DNA from: Pelagicoccus sp. SDUM812003
GTDB lineage: Bacteria; Verrucomicrobiota; Verrucomicrobiia; Opitutales; Opitutaceae
Direction of reading: 5' to 3'
DNA: 64,000 nucleotides
NCBI RefSeq assembly: GCF_031127815.1
Contig: NZ_JARXHY010000001.1
Location: 124,001-188,000, forward strand
Below, in pieces: positions 51,239-59,357 of the stretch. A program made the position numbers and the translations under genes. A model generated the notes under the pieces. The model ran no database searches and was not told where the DNA came from. It saw only the letters and a program-made list of their open reading frames with translations. Positions within the stretch are counted from its first letter, which is position 1. Each line of letters starts with the position of its first letter.

Positions 51239-54200
51239 CAGTATTCGCTTTGCTGCTTCAGGATGGGGAAGATCTTCTCAACCTCGTCTTCGTTTTGCAG
51301 AATCGCGAACAAGGCGGCCTTGATGGTCCGCTCTTTCGCTTCGTGTCCTCTCCAGCCGTGCGGGCTGACTTGCTTGATCGTCTTGTCGATAACCAGTGCC
51401 AGGTCGGCCGTCGGATCGTTCGAGTCCGCTTCAGCGTACCGGCCTGCGGCTTCCGCTGCAGTATCCGACTGGAGATTGTTGTAGATCGCTCTTTGCCCGG
51501 CGGTCCTAACTTTCGAAGGTGTCGAGTCATCTGCTCCTCGGCCGACATCTCTGGCTAGATTGGCGATGCGGCGCAGGTACTCTTCGTACTCCATGGCCCT
51601 GCGCCTACGGGCGGCGATGATCTCGTCGAGCAGGGCGGACATGCGTTCGTAGTACGCGGGGTCGTTCAGGTGCTCGCGAATGATGGTGCTGCGAACATTG
51701 TTCTCGATCGTTTCAGCGACCGACTCCGGGTTGTTCCGCATCTCTTCGGGCAAACTGTTAACCGCTTCGTCGATTCCGGACGAAACGATGAGATCGACCA
51801 GCGGCGTTTCGTCGAAGGAAGAAATTTTTCGGGATTCGTTGGCCTCGATGTAGGTATCGATCAAATGCCGCATGTCGGCCTCGTAGGCTTTCAGGTCGAT
51901 CGTCTCTCCGCTGGCTCGACGGATGATTTCTCGAAGCTTCAGGTAGCGGTCGATCTCGCCCTTGATGCGCTCCGCCTCTCCTGCGTTGAAGCCGGCAGCG
52001 TCCAGCTCATCCGAAACGCTGGCGAAGGCACGCACCAGGGAAGCTACGCTGCGGTAAAGAGCGACCCGTCTCGGCTCCCTTTCTTCCAGGTCGGAGGCGA
52101 TCTCCGTGTTGCCGCAAAAATACTGGATATGCTCCAGCTCGCCGCGCGGACTTCTGACGGGTTCGCATAAGGCGGCGAGCGATTCCAGAGCGTCCTCTAG
52201 CCTTTGCCTTCCGCGCTCCAGTCGATCTTGCAGTAGGATCTCGGAGTTGCCTTCGGAGCACTCGTCCTTGTCCAATTCGGAGGTGTAAACCTGGAGGGCT
52301 CCGGTCTGCTGATCGTTGACTAGGTTCTGGAAGAGGTCCTTGTAGTCGACGATGTATCCAAAATCCTTGTCTTCCCCATCAAGACGGTTGGTACGGCAAA
52401 TCGCCTGGAAGAGACCGTGGTCGCGCATCGACTTGTCGATGTAGAGGTAGGTGCAGCTGGGCGCGTCGAAGCCGGTAAGCAGCTTGTCCACGACGATGAG
52501 CAGCTTCATGCGAGCAGGCTCCTCTACGAACAATTGCTTGGAGCGATCCTCGTAGGCTTCCGTCTTGGTCATGCTGCCTTGCGGCTTCACGTCCTTCAGT
52601 AGCTTTTGATAGAGGTGGTAAACGAACTCCTTTTCGGTTTTCGTGTTCTCTCCGGTATCCTCCTGGTTGATATCGCTGACCTGTGGATTGTAGGAGGTGA
52701 TAACGGCGCACTTCCCCTTGAATGGGGTGTTCTGGAAGAGCTCGAAGTACTTGCAGGCCTCGTGGATGCTGGAGGCCACGAGGATCGCGTTGCCGCGTTG
52801 GTTGCTCAGGCGAGGCTTCACATTGAAGTCGAAGATAATGTCGCTCACCACCCGGTCCATGCGGGACCGAGAGCTTAGCACCTTCTGCTTCGTTCCCCAT
52901 TGCTCGCGCAGGGCGGCGCGCTGCCAATCGTTCAGGCCGCGCGTTTTCGAGTCGAACCAAGCGTCCACCTTTTCGGGCGACCCAAGGCGTTGATCTATGT
53001 CTCGAGCCTCGTATACCAGGTCTAGCACCACCTCGTCCTCGACGGCTTCTCCGAAGCGATAAGTGTGTATGTACCGTTCGAATACCTCCAGCGTGGTCTG
53101 CTTGTCGCGACGCAGCAGGGGAGTGCCTGTAAATCCGATGAAGATCGCTTGCGGGATAAGGGCTTTCATCGTCCGGTGCAGCTTTCCGCTTTGCGTACGA
53201 TGGCACTCGTCGACGAAGACGTAGAGCTCGCCCACCGTTGCGCTGGGCTGCGACTCCAGTTCCCTGATGAAGCGGTCAAAGTCGTCCACCCCCTTTTTGC
53301 CGAACTTGTGAACGAGCGAACAGAGCAGGCGCGGTTTCGCTTGCGAGAGCTGGCTCATCAGGTCGCGGCCGCTTCGCGTTCGGTGGATCTTTTCGCCCGT
53401 GCTGGAGAAGACGCTTTCGATCTGCTTGTCCAGTTCGTCGCGGTCGGTGACCACTACGACACGCGCCTCGGGGTTGTTCTCCAATATCCACTTGGCGAGC
53501 AGCACCATGACGATGCTCTTTCCGCTGCCTTGCGTATGCCAGATGATGCCGCCTTGCTTTCGGGCGATGCGTTCCTGGGCGGCTTTGATCCCGAAGTACT
53601 GGTGGTGCCGCGGGACCTTCTTGATTCCGCCGTCGAAGAGCACGAAGTCGTACACGATTTCCAAGAAACGTTTCTTGTCGCAGAGCTTCAGCAGGTACTT
53701 GTCCAGCTTGAGGCGAGCATTGTCGTCCTCGTCTTCCTTCCATTTCAGGTAGTACTTCTCTGGAGTTCCAACCGTTCCGTAGCGCAGCCCCTCCGAGTCG
53801 TTGCCAGCCAACACCAGCTGCATCGTCGCGAAGAAGTCCCCTATGAATTCCGGCTTCTGGTTGTTGATGTTCTGCCGTATCCCGTTTCCTATCGACTTGC
53901 GGCTGTTTTTCAGTTCCAGCACGCCGAGCGCGATCCCGTTCACGTAGAGAACCACGTCTGGTCGCTTCTCATGCTGGCCATGCACGGTCACTTCCTCGGC
54001 GATGCCGAAGTCGTTGGCCTCGGGAGTTTCCCAATTGATGAGCTGGATGCTCTCCGTGTTTTCGCCAGCCTCAGCCTTCACCGGCACGCCGTAGCGCAGG
54101 AGTGAATACACGGCCTTATTGTTTTCGTAGAGCGTGCGGCTGCGATTGCTCGCCTCGACCTTTAGCGAGTGGATGGCCCGGCTGATCTGCTCGTTGCGAT

Positions 54201-54375
54201 AGCCCGCTCTCGTAAGGTAGTCTCCCAAGACTGCTTCTTCGACATTGCTGTTGCCAGCCCGGTCCTGCCAATGGCCGAGGTAGCGGTATTTCAGTTCGTC
54301 GACGAACAAGGCGACGACTCGATTCTGGGTAACGCGTTCCGCTTGGCCAATTGTCATGAGGGGAGGGGGATTCAA
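51238..54375 (-). CDS. hsdR: type I restriction enzyme, R subunit
   Basis: A 1045-residue HsdR. The N-terminal PD-(D/E)XK nuclease core is visible as RPDVVLYVNGIALGVLELKNS. The SF2 motor follows: IIWHTQGSGKSIVMVLLAKW (Walker A), VFVDECHRTQSGK (motif II), IGFTGTPLL (motif III), NAILVASSIHEAC and KLLIVVDKLLTGFDAP (motifs IV-V), AICRTNRLDGEDK (motif VI). The C-terminal helical region contacts the methylase core. It cleaves unmodified DNA after ATP-driven translocation. It lies about 6 kb downstream of hsdS on the same strand, with defence cargo between them, and is coupled to the metallopeptidase gene. No frameshift seen. Confidence 0.95.
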   Translation of the reverse strand: MNPPPLMTIGQAERVTQNRVVALFVDELKYRYLGHWQDRAGNSNVEEAVLGDYLTRAGYRNEQISRAIHSLKVEASNRSRTLYENNKAVYSLLRYGVPVKAEAGENTESIQLINWETPEANDFGIAEEVTVHGQHEKRPDVVLYVNGIALGVLELKNSRKSIGNGIRQNINNQKPEFIGDFFATMQLVLAGNDSEGLRYGTVGTPEKYYLKWKEDEDDNARLKLDKYLLKLCDKKRFLEIVYDFVLFDGGIKKVPRHHQYFGIKAAQERIARKQGGIIWHTQGSGKSIVMVLLAKWILENNPEARVVVVTDRDELDKQIESVFSSTGEKIHRTRSGRDLMSQLSQAKPRLLCSLVHKFGKKGVDDFDRFIRELESQPSATVGELYVFVDECHRTQSGKLHRTMKALIPQAIFIGFTGTPLLRRDKQTTLEVFERYIHTYRFGEAVEDEVVLDLVYEARDIDQRLGSPEKVDAWFDSKTRGLNDWQRAALREQWGTKQKVLSSRSRMDRVVSDIIFDFNVKPRLSNQRGNAILVASSIHEACKYFELFQNTPFKGKCAVITSYNPQVSDINQEDTGENTKTEKEFVYHLYQKLLKDVKPQGSMTKTEAYEDRSKQLFVEEPARMKLLIVVDKLLTGFDAPSCTYLYIDKSMRDHGLFQAICRTNRLDGEDKDFGYIVDYKDLFQNLVNDQQTGALQVYTSELDKDECSEGNSEILLQDRLERGRQRLEDALESLAALCEPVRSPRGELEHIQYFCGNTEIASDLEEREPRRVALYRSVASLVRAFASVSDELDAAGFNAGEAERIKGEIDRYLKLREIIRRASGETIDLKAYEADMRHLIDTYIEANESRKISSFDETPLVDLIVSSGIDEAVNSLPEEMRNNPESVAETIENNVRSTIIREHLNDPAYYERMSALLDEIIAARRRRAMEYEEYLRRIANLARDVGRGADDSTPSKVRTAGQRAIYNNLQSDTAAEAAGRYAEADSNDPTADLALVIDKTIKQVSPHGWRGHEAKERTIKAALFAILQNEDEVEKIFPILKQQSEY

Positions 54376-54397
54376 GAGTTGGGAGATGAATGGATCG

Positions 54398-55132
54398 CTA
54401 GCTATCAGTCGCTTTATCGAGTACGTAGCGTTTGAACCATTGTGGAATGGTATCCGATTTGTATTCGAGTGTTTCTCCGTCCGTGATTTCAGCCAGCCAG
54501 GACTTTTCTACATTGTCGCTAGAGTTGTCGAAAACGAATGCTCGATTCGAAACCTGGATAGCGTCCCATAGCAAATCGAGAGAGCGGTAGTATCGCGATA
54601 CCGTTTTGTCTGGAGGCACTGAATGACCGCCTTTTCGCACCCGGTTCTCGACCCGTGAGCAGTTGATGTCCGGGTCCTCCGTGGCCACGAAGTACAAATA
54701 GGTTCGATAGCCAGCCGACTGAGCTTCACGAAGCAGCTCAACCTTGCTCGGATGTGACATCACCGTTTCAAAGGTAAAACTCCTCCTCGCTTTCAAAAGC
54801 TCGTGCCGGACGAATTCTGCGAGGACTGCCGCAAGGTAAGGGGAGGTCGACTCCCTTGGAAGGGATAAACTGTTCTCGCCAATCAGAAGCCCAATTGACT
54901 TCAAGTCGGCAAGGCGGTCTGAGATTTCCAGGAACTGGTTCAGCTGGACGCCCAATCCCTTTAGCCCGAAGGCAGACAAATCGAATTTTCCCGTTTGTTG
55001 AAGTCCCTGTGCAATTTCGTCCGCGTTGATGTACACTCCATAGAGTTCGGGGCCGATGACCCCCTTTAGCGTGCTTTTCCCTGAACCGTTCGGACCGGCG
55101 AACATCCGGACGCGAGGCGTGCCTGCAGTCAT
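54398..55132 (-). CDS. zeta-toxin-like P-loop kinase
   Basis: A 244-residue P-loop protein: Walker A FAGPNGSGKSTLKGV, YINADEIAQGL (substrate-acid site of zeta toxins), FTFETVMSHPSK, then RVENRVRKGGHSVPP and a helical end. Zeta toxins phosphorylate UDP-N-acetyl sugars or other small molecules; many chromosomal relatives are uncharacterised kinases. The small gene upstream overlaps it by ATGA (55129-55132), an arrangement typical of antitoxin-toxin pairs. It ends 22 bases before hsdR and may be in the same transcript. Confidence 0.78.
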   Translation of the reverse strand: MTAGTPRVRMFAGPNGSGKSTLKGVIGPELYGVYINADEIAQGLQQTGKFDLSAFGLKGLGVQLNQFLEISDRLADLKSIGLLIGENSLSLPRESTSPYLAAVLAEFVRHELLKARRSFTFETVMSHPSKVELLREAQSAGYRTYLYFVATEDPDINCSRVENRVRKGGHSVPPDKTVSRYYRSLDLLWDAIQVSNRAFVFDNSSDNVEKSWLAEITDGETLEYKSDTIPQWFKRYVLDKATDS

Positions 55133-55356
55133 TTGATGCGACGGACTTCGCCTTTTTTCACCTTGTAGGGAGAACCTATCGACTTGAGGAAGACCTTCTT
55201 GCGATTGGGTTCGATGCGGAAAAGGTCGCCGTTCTCCATTTCGACGACGCTATTCCCGGAATTCAGTACCTGCTCGCGGGCTCCGTGAAAGGCAATACCT
55301 GACAACGGAGGCAATTGCGCTTCAACAAGTTCCGAGTTTTCGTCCTCATGCCGCAT
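55129..55356 (-). CDS. small partner of zeta-like kinase, possible antitoxin
   Basis: A 75-residue protein, basic at its C-terminus (RKKVFLKSIGSPYKVKKGEV). It overlaps the zeta-like kinase start by four bases. No known antitoxin fold is recognised; the label rests on size, order and overlap only. Confidence 0.5.
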   Translation of the reverse strand: MRHEDENSELVEAQLPPLSGIAFHGAREQVLNSGNSVVEMENGDLFRIEPNRKKVFLKSIGSPYKVKKGEVRRIK

Positions 55357-55549
55357 ATGTGAAAGTTACTAGATCGGAACTGGCTTCGTCAAATTCAATT
55401 CCCTAGTGACCCCGGCGCCTAATTACTTCTAAAAATTGCGTTCCGAATTGGGCGGTCGAGAGTGCCCCGTGAGCCAACGAGTAATATTGTTCTCTCCGAA
55501 TCCCATGATGCCTGAAGCTTCGCGTTGTGTCAGACAATACAATACTTTG
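55357..55549. other. short intergenic region
   Basis: Promoter space for the kinase pair. GACAA...TTGTC arms near 55532-55551 could end the YgiT-like transcript. Nothing else seen. Confidence 0.35.
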
Positions 55550-55954
55550 TCAGGAAGGTTTGGACTTCATCGGGTGTGATGAGGGCGTCAGTTTATTGAG
55601 CCAGGCGTCGATCTTCCTATTTCCGTCATTGCCGATAACCAGATAGCCGCAGTGGTCGCAATGTAGCGTGGGAACATTGGATACCGTCACCTCTGTACCT
55701 GAGGATAAGCTTGTTTGGTAGTCTCGATAGACTGTACGGAGTCGGCCTGTTTCGCATTCGAAACAGGCGAGCTCCTCGGAACTGTTTTCGCTCTTCTTCT
55801 CGGCCTTCTTCGAAAGTTTGGCAGGGGTGGGATCCTCGGCAAGGCTTGGGCTGTATCGCTCTCGTGTACGGCCACTTTCACTTTGGGTGGAGGGCCATCG
55901 ACAAAAGGACGCATGTTGTGTAAGTTTGAGTTCTGTATTTGGCAAGTAAGCCAA
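55550..55954 (-). CDS. orphan YgiT-type zinc-finger protein, start uncertain
   Basis: The last about 65 of 134 codons form a YgiT/MqsA-type domain: LACFECETGRLRTVYRDYQ, then VPTLHCDHCGYLVIGNDGNRK, with two CxxC zinc knuckles; such domains are antitoxin N-termini that normally follow a small toxin gene. No toxin gene is adjacent. The N-terminal half is low-complexity and runs into the 33-bp repeat at 55940, so the true start is unclear and the gene may be a fragment. Confidence 0.45.
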   Translation of the reverse strand: MAYLPNTELKLTQHASFCRWPSTQSESGRTRERYSPSLAEDPTPAKLSKKAEKKSENSSEELACFECETGRLRTVYRDYQTSLSSGTEVTVSNVPTLHCDHCGYLVIGNDGNRKIDAWLNKLTPSSHPMKSKPS

Positions 55955-55972
55955 TTCCCCCCATGCGATTTA
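55940..55972 (+). repeat. 33-bp direct repeat, right copy
   Basis: TGGCAAGTAAGCCAATTCCC, then CCCATGCGATTTA; 31/33 identical to 50311-50343. Overlaps the 5' end of the YgiT-like frame. Confidence 0.65.
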
Positions 55973-56160
55973 TGCGGGACGCGATGTCCAGGGCCATCAA
56001 AGCTGATTAGGCTCCTGCGTTTGTTTTCAGCTTTCCGCGATCTCGCCAAAGTATTCATGCTTCTATGCCGGAGCGTAAAATCCGTCGAACTAAATTTTGA
56101 GCCCAACTTTTAAATAAGGCCTGGCGCTAATTAAATTTCCGAGAAGGAGTTGTTCTCGCA

Positions 56161-56679
56161 TCAAGGCGTGAAACGATACTGCGCCCCGAGTCTGTGAAGC
56201 ATGGAGAACGTGTCTTCGTAGCGGACGGAAAATTCGTCGCAGACATCGGGAAGCTTGATTTCCTTCTTGGATTCGGGGGCGGGTTGCTCGTTGGTCACGA
56301 CGGTCGTTCCATACACACGACAGTAAGCGACCAGCCATCCGTCTGCCCCACTGGCGAACTTCGCCTTTGCCGCGTCGGTGAAACGGGTGTGACGCTGCGA
56401 CCACATCATGATCTCACGGAAAGCGTCGACGACGTCGCTCACACCACAGGTATGAAAGAACTCGTTGGGTACCGAGTTGCTGACCCATTTGACGAGATCG
56501 TCATCGGGACTACCATTGAGAAGCTCCTGCTTCACGCGATCGATGCTGTGCAGACTGCCGCTCGAATACCCATGAAGGAGACTTTCCCAGAAACCTGGAC
56601 AAATCGGAAACGCGTAATAGCGGTTCTTGGCCGTAATCAGCACGTCCGAATCGATCAGGTAGCTGAGGTTATTGCTCAT
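56161..56679 (-). CDS. DUF4411 PIN-like nuclease (toxin-type)
   Basis: A 172-residue protein of the DUF4411 branch of the PIN fold: YLIDSDVLITAKNRYYAF (first acidic residue), FWESLLHGYSSGSL, RVKQELLNGSP, SGADGWLVAYCRVYGTTVVTNE with the remaining acidic residues. PIN proteins are Mg-dependent ribonucleases. The gene overlaps the upstream Xre-ImmA gene by ATGA, the usual layout of this two-gene toxin-antitoxin-like module, often seen inside type I R-M loci. Confidence 0.82.
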   Translation of the reverse strand: MSNNLSYLIDSDVLITAKNRYYAFPICPGFWESLLHGYSSGSLHSIDRVKQELLNGSPDDDLVKWVSNSVPNEFFHTCGVSDVVDAFREIMMWSQRHTRFTDAAKAKFASGADGWLVAYCRVYGTTVVTNEQPAPESKKEIKLPDVCDEFSVRYEDTFSMLHRLGAQYRFTP

Positions 56680-57833
56680 GGCAGGGGAACTCCAATCTTC
56701 CGTGCGTACTTCTGAAAAGCCCCGCCATTCAGGCCAGACAGATCGTAGGCTTCCTTGAAACCGATGCGTCCTTCCTTGGCAGCCCGAATGACTTGCGAGG
56801 CGAACAACCGACCGACTCGCGTATTCTGGTTGTTGTAAAAATCCCCGCCCCCAGTACGAGCAGCCTTCATTCGACGCTCCTGTTGGGTGTAGAAGCGATA
56901 GAAACTAAAGAACTCCTCACGGTCGACGAGTCGGAGGTCCATTGCCCGACGGCCGACTACAACCGGACTCACTTTGAAACGCCCTGCCAACTTCTCGAAT
57001 GGGGTATCGCTATTCGCGACACTCGGCCATGCCGCTCGCATCTCCGCCTCAGGAACAAGAAATTCCGCTGCTGCCTGGTCGCAGAAACGCTCCACCGCAT
57101 CGCCATCCGGTTGAAGCCCCTTGAATCCCGACAGGCCTTCGCCCGCTTCGCCAAGCCAAAGATGAGCTAACTCGTGAGCGAGAGTAAACATCTGGGCGGA
57201 CTTCGCGTCGGAGCCGTTGACGAAGACAAGCGGGGCATGCGGGTCGCTCAAAGCGAAGCCTCGAAACTCCTTCACGTCCAACTTGCGACGCGTGTTGTTC
57301 CCTACCACCCCATTGATCACCGCCATTACGCCCAAGGCTTCGATTGCATTGCGAAGCTCTCCGACGGCAGCGGTCCAAGTTGGCACCCTGTGAGCCCAGC
57401 CATCGTCAAGCCCAACCACGCGACGCATTTCTCGACCGATCGCTTCCGGATTGTCGGAAAGGTCGGCCGACCCGACAAAAGACAGAACATCCGCTTCCGC
57501 TTCGATTCGCTCCTCCCGCAACCAAGACTGTCGACGCTGCATGGACTGTATCGTTTCCATGAGGTCGGGACTGATCCCTTGGGGACGACGGCTTTCCAGT
57601 GTACGGAAGTCAGCAAAGGGCAAGGACACTTCCGGCGGCTCCGGCAAATAGAGGTACCCAAATGGAATCCGAGTCGCCTTCGCAAAGGCTTCGAGCTGCT
57701 TCATCGTAGGCTGCTCCTGCTCCGCCTCCCACTCCGCCAAGTGCGGAAACTTCGAAACCAGGTCAGACACAGCCAATCCCGCGCGCTCACGCGCCCAGCG
57801 AAGGACTGTTGGACTGACTGCGATGCGGTTCAT
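56676..57833 (-). CDS. Xre-family HTH + ImmA/IrrE metallopeptidase
   Basis: A 385-residue two-domain protein. The first about 70 residues are an Xre-type HTH (TVLRWARERAGLAVSDLVSKF, PTMKQLEAFAKATRIPFGYL). The ImmA/IrrE peptidase follows with zinc motif MFTLAHELAHLWLG near residue 220 and FCDQAAAEFLVPEAEM. Such proteins cleave repressors or act as antitoxins. It is coupled to the DUF4411 PIN gene, so it probably controls it. Confidence 0.85.
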   Translation of the reverse strand: MNRIAVSPTVLRWARERAGLAVSDLVSKFPHLAEWEAEQEQPTMKQLEAFAKATRIPFGYLYLPEPPEVSLPFADFRTLESRRPQGISPDLMETIQSMQRRQSWLREERIEAEADVLSFVGSADLSDNPEAIGREMRRVVGLDDGWAHRVPTWTAAVGELRNAIEALGVMAVINGVVGNNTRRKLDVKEFRGFALSDPHAPLVFVNGSDAKSAQMFTLAHELAHLWLGEAGEGLSGFKGLQPDGDAVERFCDQAAAEFLVPEAEMRAAWPSVANSDTPFEKLAGRFKVSPVVVGRRAMDLRLVDREEFFSFYRFYTQQERRMKAARTGGGDFYNNQNTRVGRLFASQVIRAAKEGRIGFKEAYDLSGLNGGAFQKYARKIGVPLP

Positions 57834-57904
57834 TAACGTTTATTTAGGGAAGACTGGTTCAGAGAGACAAGAGTAAGCATTTAAGGTTGGCCAAGAGTTA
57901 GGAG

Positions 57905-58837
57905 CTAGGAGTCCTTCAGCAGCCGAAAGCTGACTTGGTACCGGTAAAAGTCTATGTTGGTCGCAGCCCGAAGGGCACGGCGGAGTTTTAGGTCGTTTTC
58001 GAGGGCGATGATCACCCCGCGTACCGTTTGATGGGGCTCAGCGAGTTCTTCCATGGCGTAACCCATGTAGCGTTGTATCTGTCCTACGACTACATCGCTG
58101 GCCCGGCCGCGTTTGAGTTCGATAATCAGGATCTCCTTCTGATCCTTGCTGACCGCGAGGATGTCGATCGGTCCCGTATCGCTTGGGCACTGCTGCCCTT
58201 TTACTTCGCCGTCTTCGGAATAGATGTCGTAGCTCTTACCAAGATCGGTGTACTGCCAGTTGGCGACGAGAAAGTCTTCGAGGTGCTTCTCCAGAGCGAA
58301 CACAGATGGGTCTTCAACGGTCTCATCGGAAACAATTATGTCAGGCCTCACTGCTTGGCCACCAATGAGTTTCTCCTGTTCTTCCGCGTAGCCGGTGATG
58401 TCGCAGCAGGTGCCGGTTGAGTTGGTAGAGCGTTGCAGGGCTTCTCTCATGTCTGCCCGATCGAAGAGGTCGCTGTACCAAGTGACGGACCTTCGATGAG
58501 GGAGGATATCGTCGGGAGCGTAATAATAGGGTCAGGTGATTTCGCCCGCTCGGTAACGTCCTGAACCATTTGGGGTGATGATCACGTCGCCTTCCTTGAG
58601 GCCTTTGCTCATTGTCCAGGTGAAGCCGCAGGCCAATCCCGCCGCGATGGCACTCTTGCCCGGATGTTTCTCCAAGTAGATCGGCCTAAACTCCTTGTTG
58701 AATTCACGCCAATTTTCAGGGAGCCGTCCCGTAAGGTCCTCGCGGATACCGTAGTCGACTCCGATAAATCCTTCCTTGTAGCAGCGATCCGCATACACGC
58801 TTTGCTGCCCGGCCATGACTCTGTTGTAGGATTTCAT
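57905..58837 (-). pseudogene. NucS-like endonuclease interrupted by one in-frame TGA
   Basis: Two pieces in one frame read as a 310-residue protein. The N-terminal piece (58837-58535) has RCYKEGFIGVDYGIREDLTG and AAGLACGFTWTMSKGLKEGD, and ends GRYRAGEIT. A TGA at 58532-58534 follows, and the frame continues as PYYYAPDDILPHRRSVTWYS without any start codon until the ATG at 58450. The C-terminal piece holds ALEKHLEDFLVANW and the PD-(D/E)XK core GPIDILAVS...ILIIELKRG. One TGA for GGA would restore GEITGPYYYAPD. It directly abuts the RexB-like gene. Could be two polypeptides, a mutation, or a sequence error. Confidence 0.65.
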
Positions 58838-59356
58838 CTAGCTGCGATTACTTTCTGGAGACTTCTCAGCCTCAATCTTCTTGAACCATTGATGGTGAGC
58901 CAAAACGAGCTGTACAGTAAGGTATACAACCAGAGCAATTGTCGTGAAACCAAGGCCGACACAGATCGCCGTCGACCAGTTAGTCTGAACAAAGCCCAAC
59001 GTCATCTGGGAAAGTGATGTCGTCAGAGCCAAAATCACGTTAGTAGATAATGCGATTCCTACTCTTTCCAAGCTACCATAGTAGCGTACCTCTTTTCCTT
59101 TGTCTCTCAACTGCCTTATCTTGCGAGCATGGTCGGTACTCTCGTATGCCTCTTTCAGTCTCTGAATGATTCCCGTCTGAAGAGTAAGTAGAAAGCTCCC
59201 CAAGGTCAGGAAACCAGTAAACATTGGAACTCTGGCATTCGTGAAATATCCAGAAACCCAATGGTCCGCACACCCAACGTAGCGCTCTAGCAAAACATAG
59301 AACCCGACAGTCGAGATCAACACGGACGAAACTAGAACTGCGAAGAACTTTTTCAT
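58838..59356 (-). CDS. four-helix membrane protein, RexB-like in topology
   Basis: A 172-residue integral membrane protein with about four transmembrane segments: FAVLVSSVLISTVGFYVLL, MFTGFLTLGSFLLTLQTGII, VGIALSTNVILALTTSLSQM and AICVGLGFTTIALVVYLTVQ. A charged cytoplasmic loop (RLKEAYESTDHARKIRQLRD) separates the hairpins and a charged tail ends it. Size and hairpin-loop-hairpin layout resemble lambda RexB (144 residues), a membrane channel of abortive infection. It follows the soluble partner with one base between. Function is inferred. Confidence 0.6.
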   Translation of the reverse strand: MKKFFAVLVSSVLISTVGFYVLLERYVGCADHWVSGYFTNARVPMFTGFLTLGSFLLTLQTGIIQRLKEAYESTDHARKIRQLRDKGKEVRYYGSLERVGIALSTNVILALTTSLSQMTLGFVQTNWSTAICVGLGFTTIALVVYLTVQLVLAHHQWFKKIEAEKSPESNRS

Positions 59357-59357
59357 C

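Noticed and set aside
50486-51484. 332-codon plus-strand frame
   Set aside because: Antisense to the YgjP-type metallopeptidase and the hsdR end, both supported by motifs.
53065-54105. 346-codon plus-strand frame
   Set aside because: Lies wholly antisense to hsdR, whose helicase and nuclease motifs are unmistakable; the frame is a by-product of hsdR codon usage.
58532-58534. TGA recoding (selenocysteine or Trp) in the NucS-like gene
   Set aside because: No selenocysteine-insertion hairpin was recognised after the TGA and neighbouring genes end normally with TGA, so a mutation or error is simpler.
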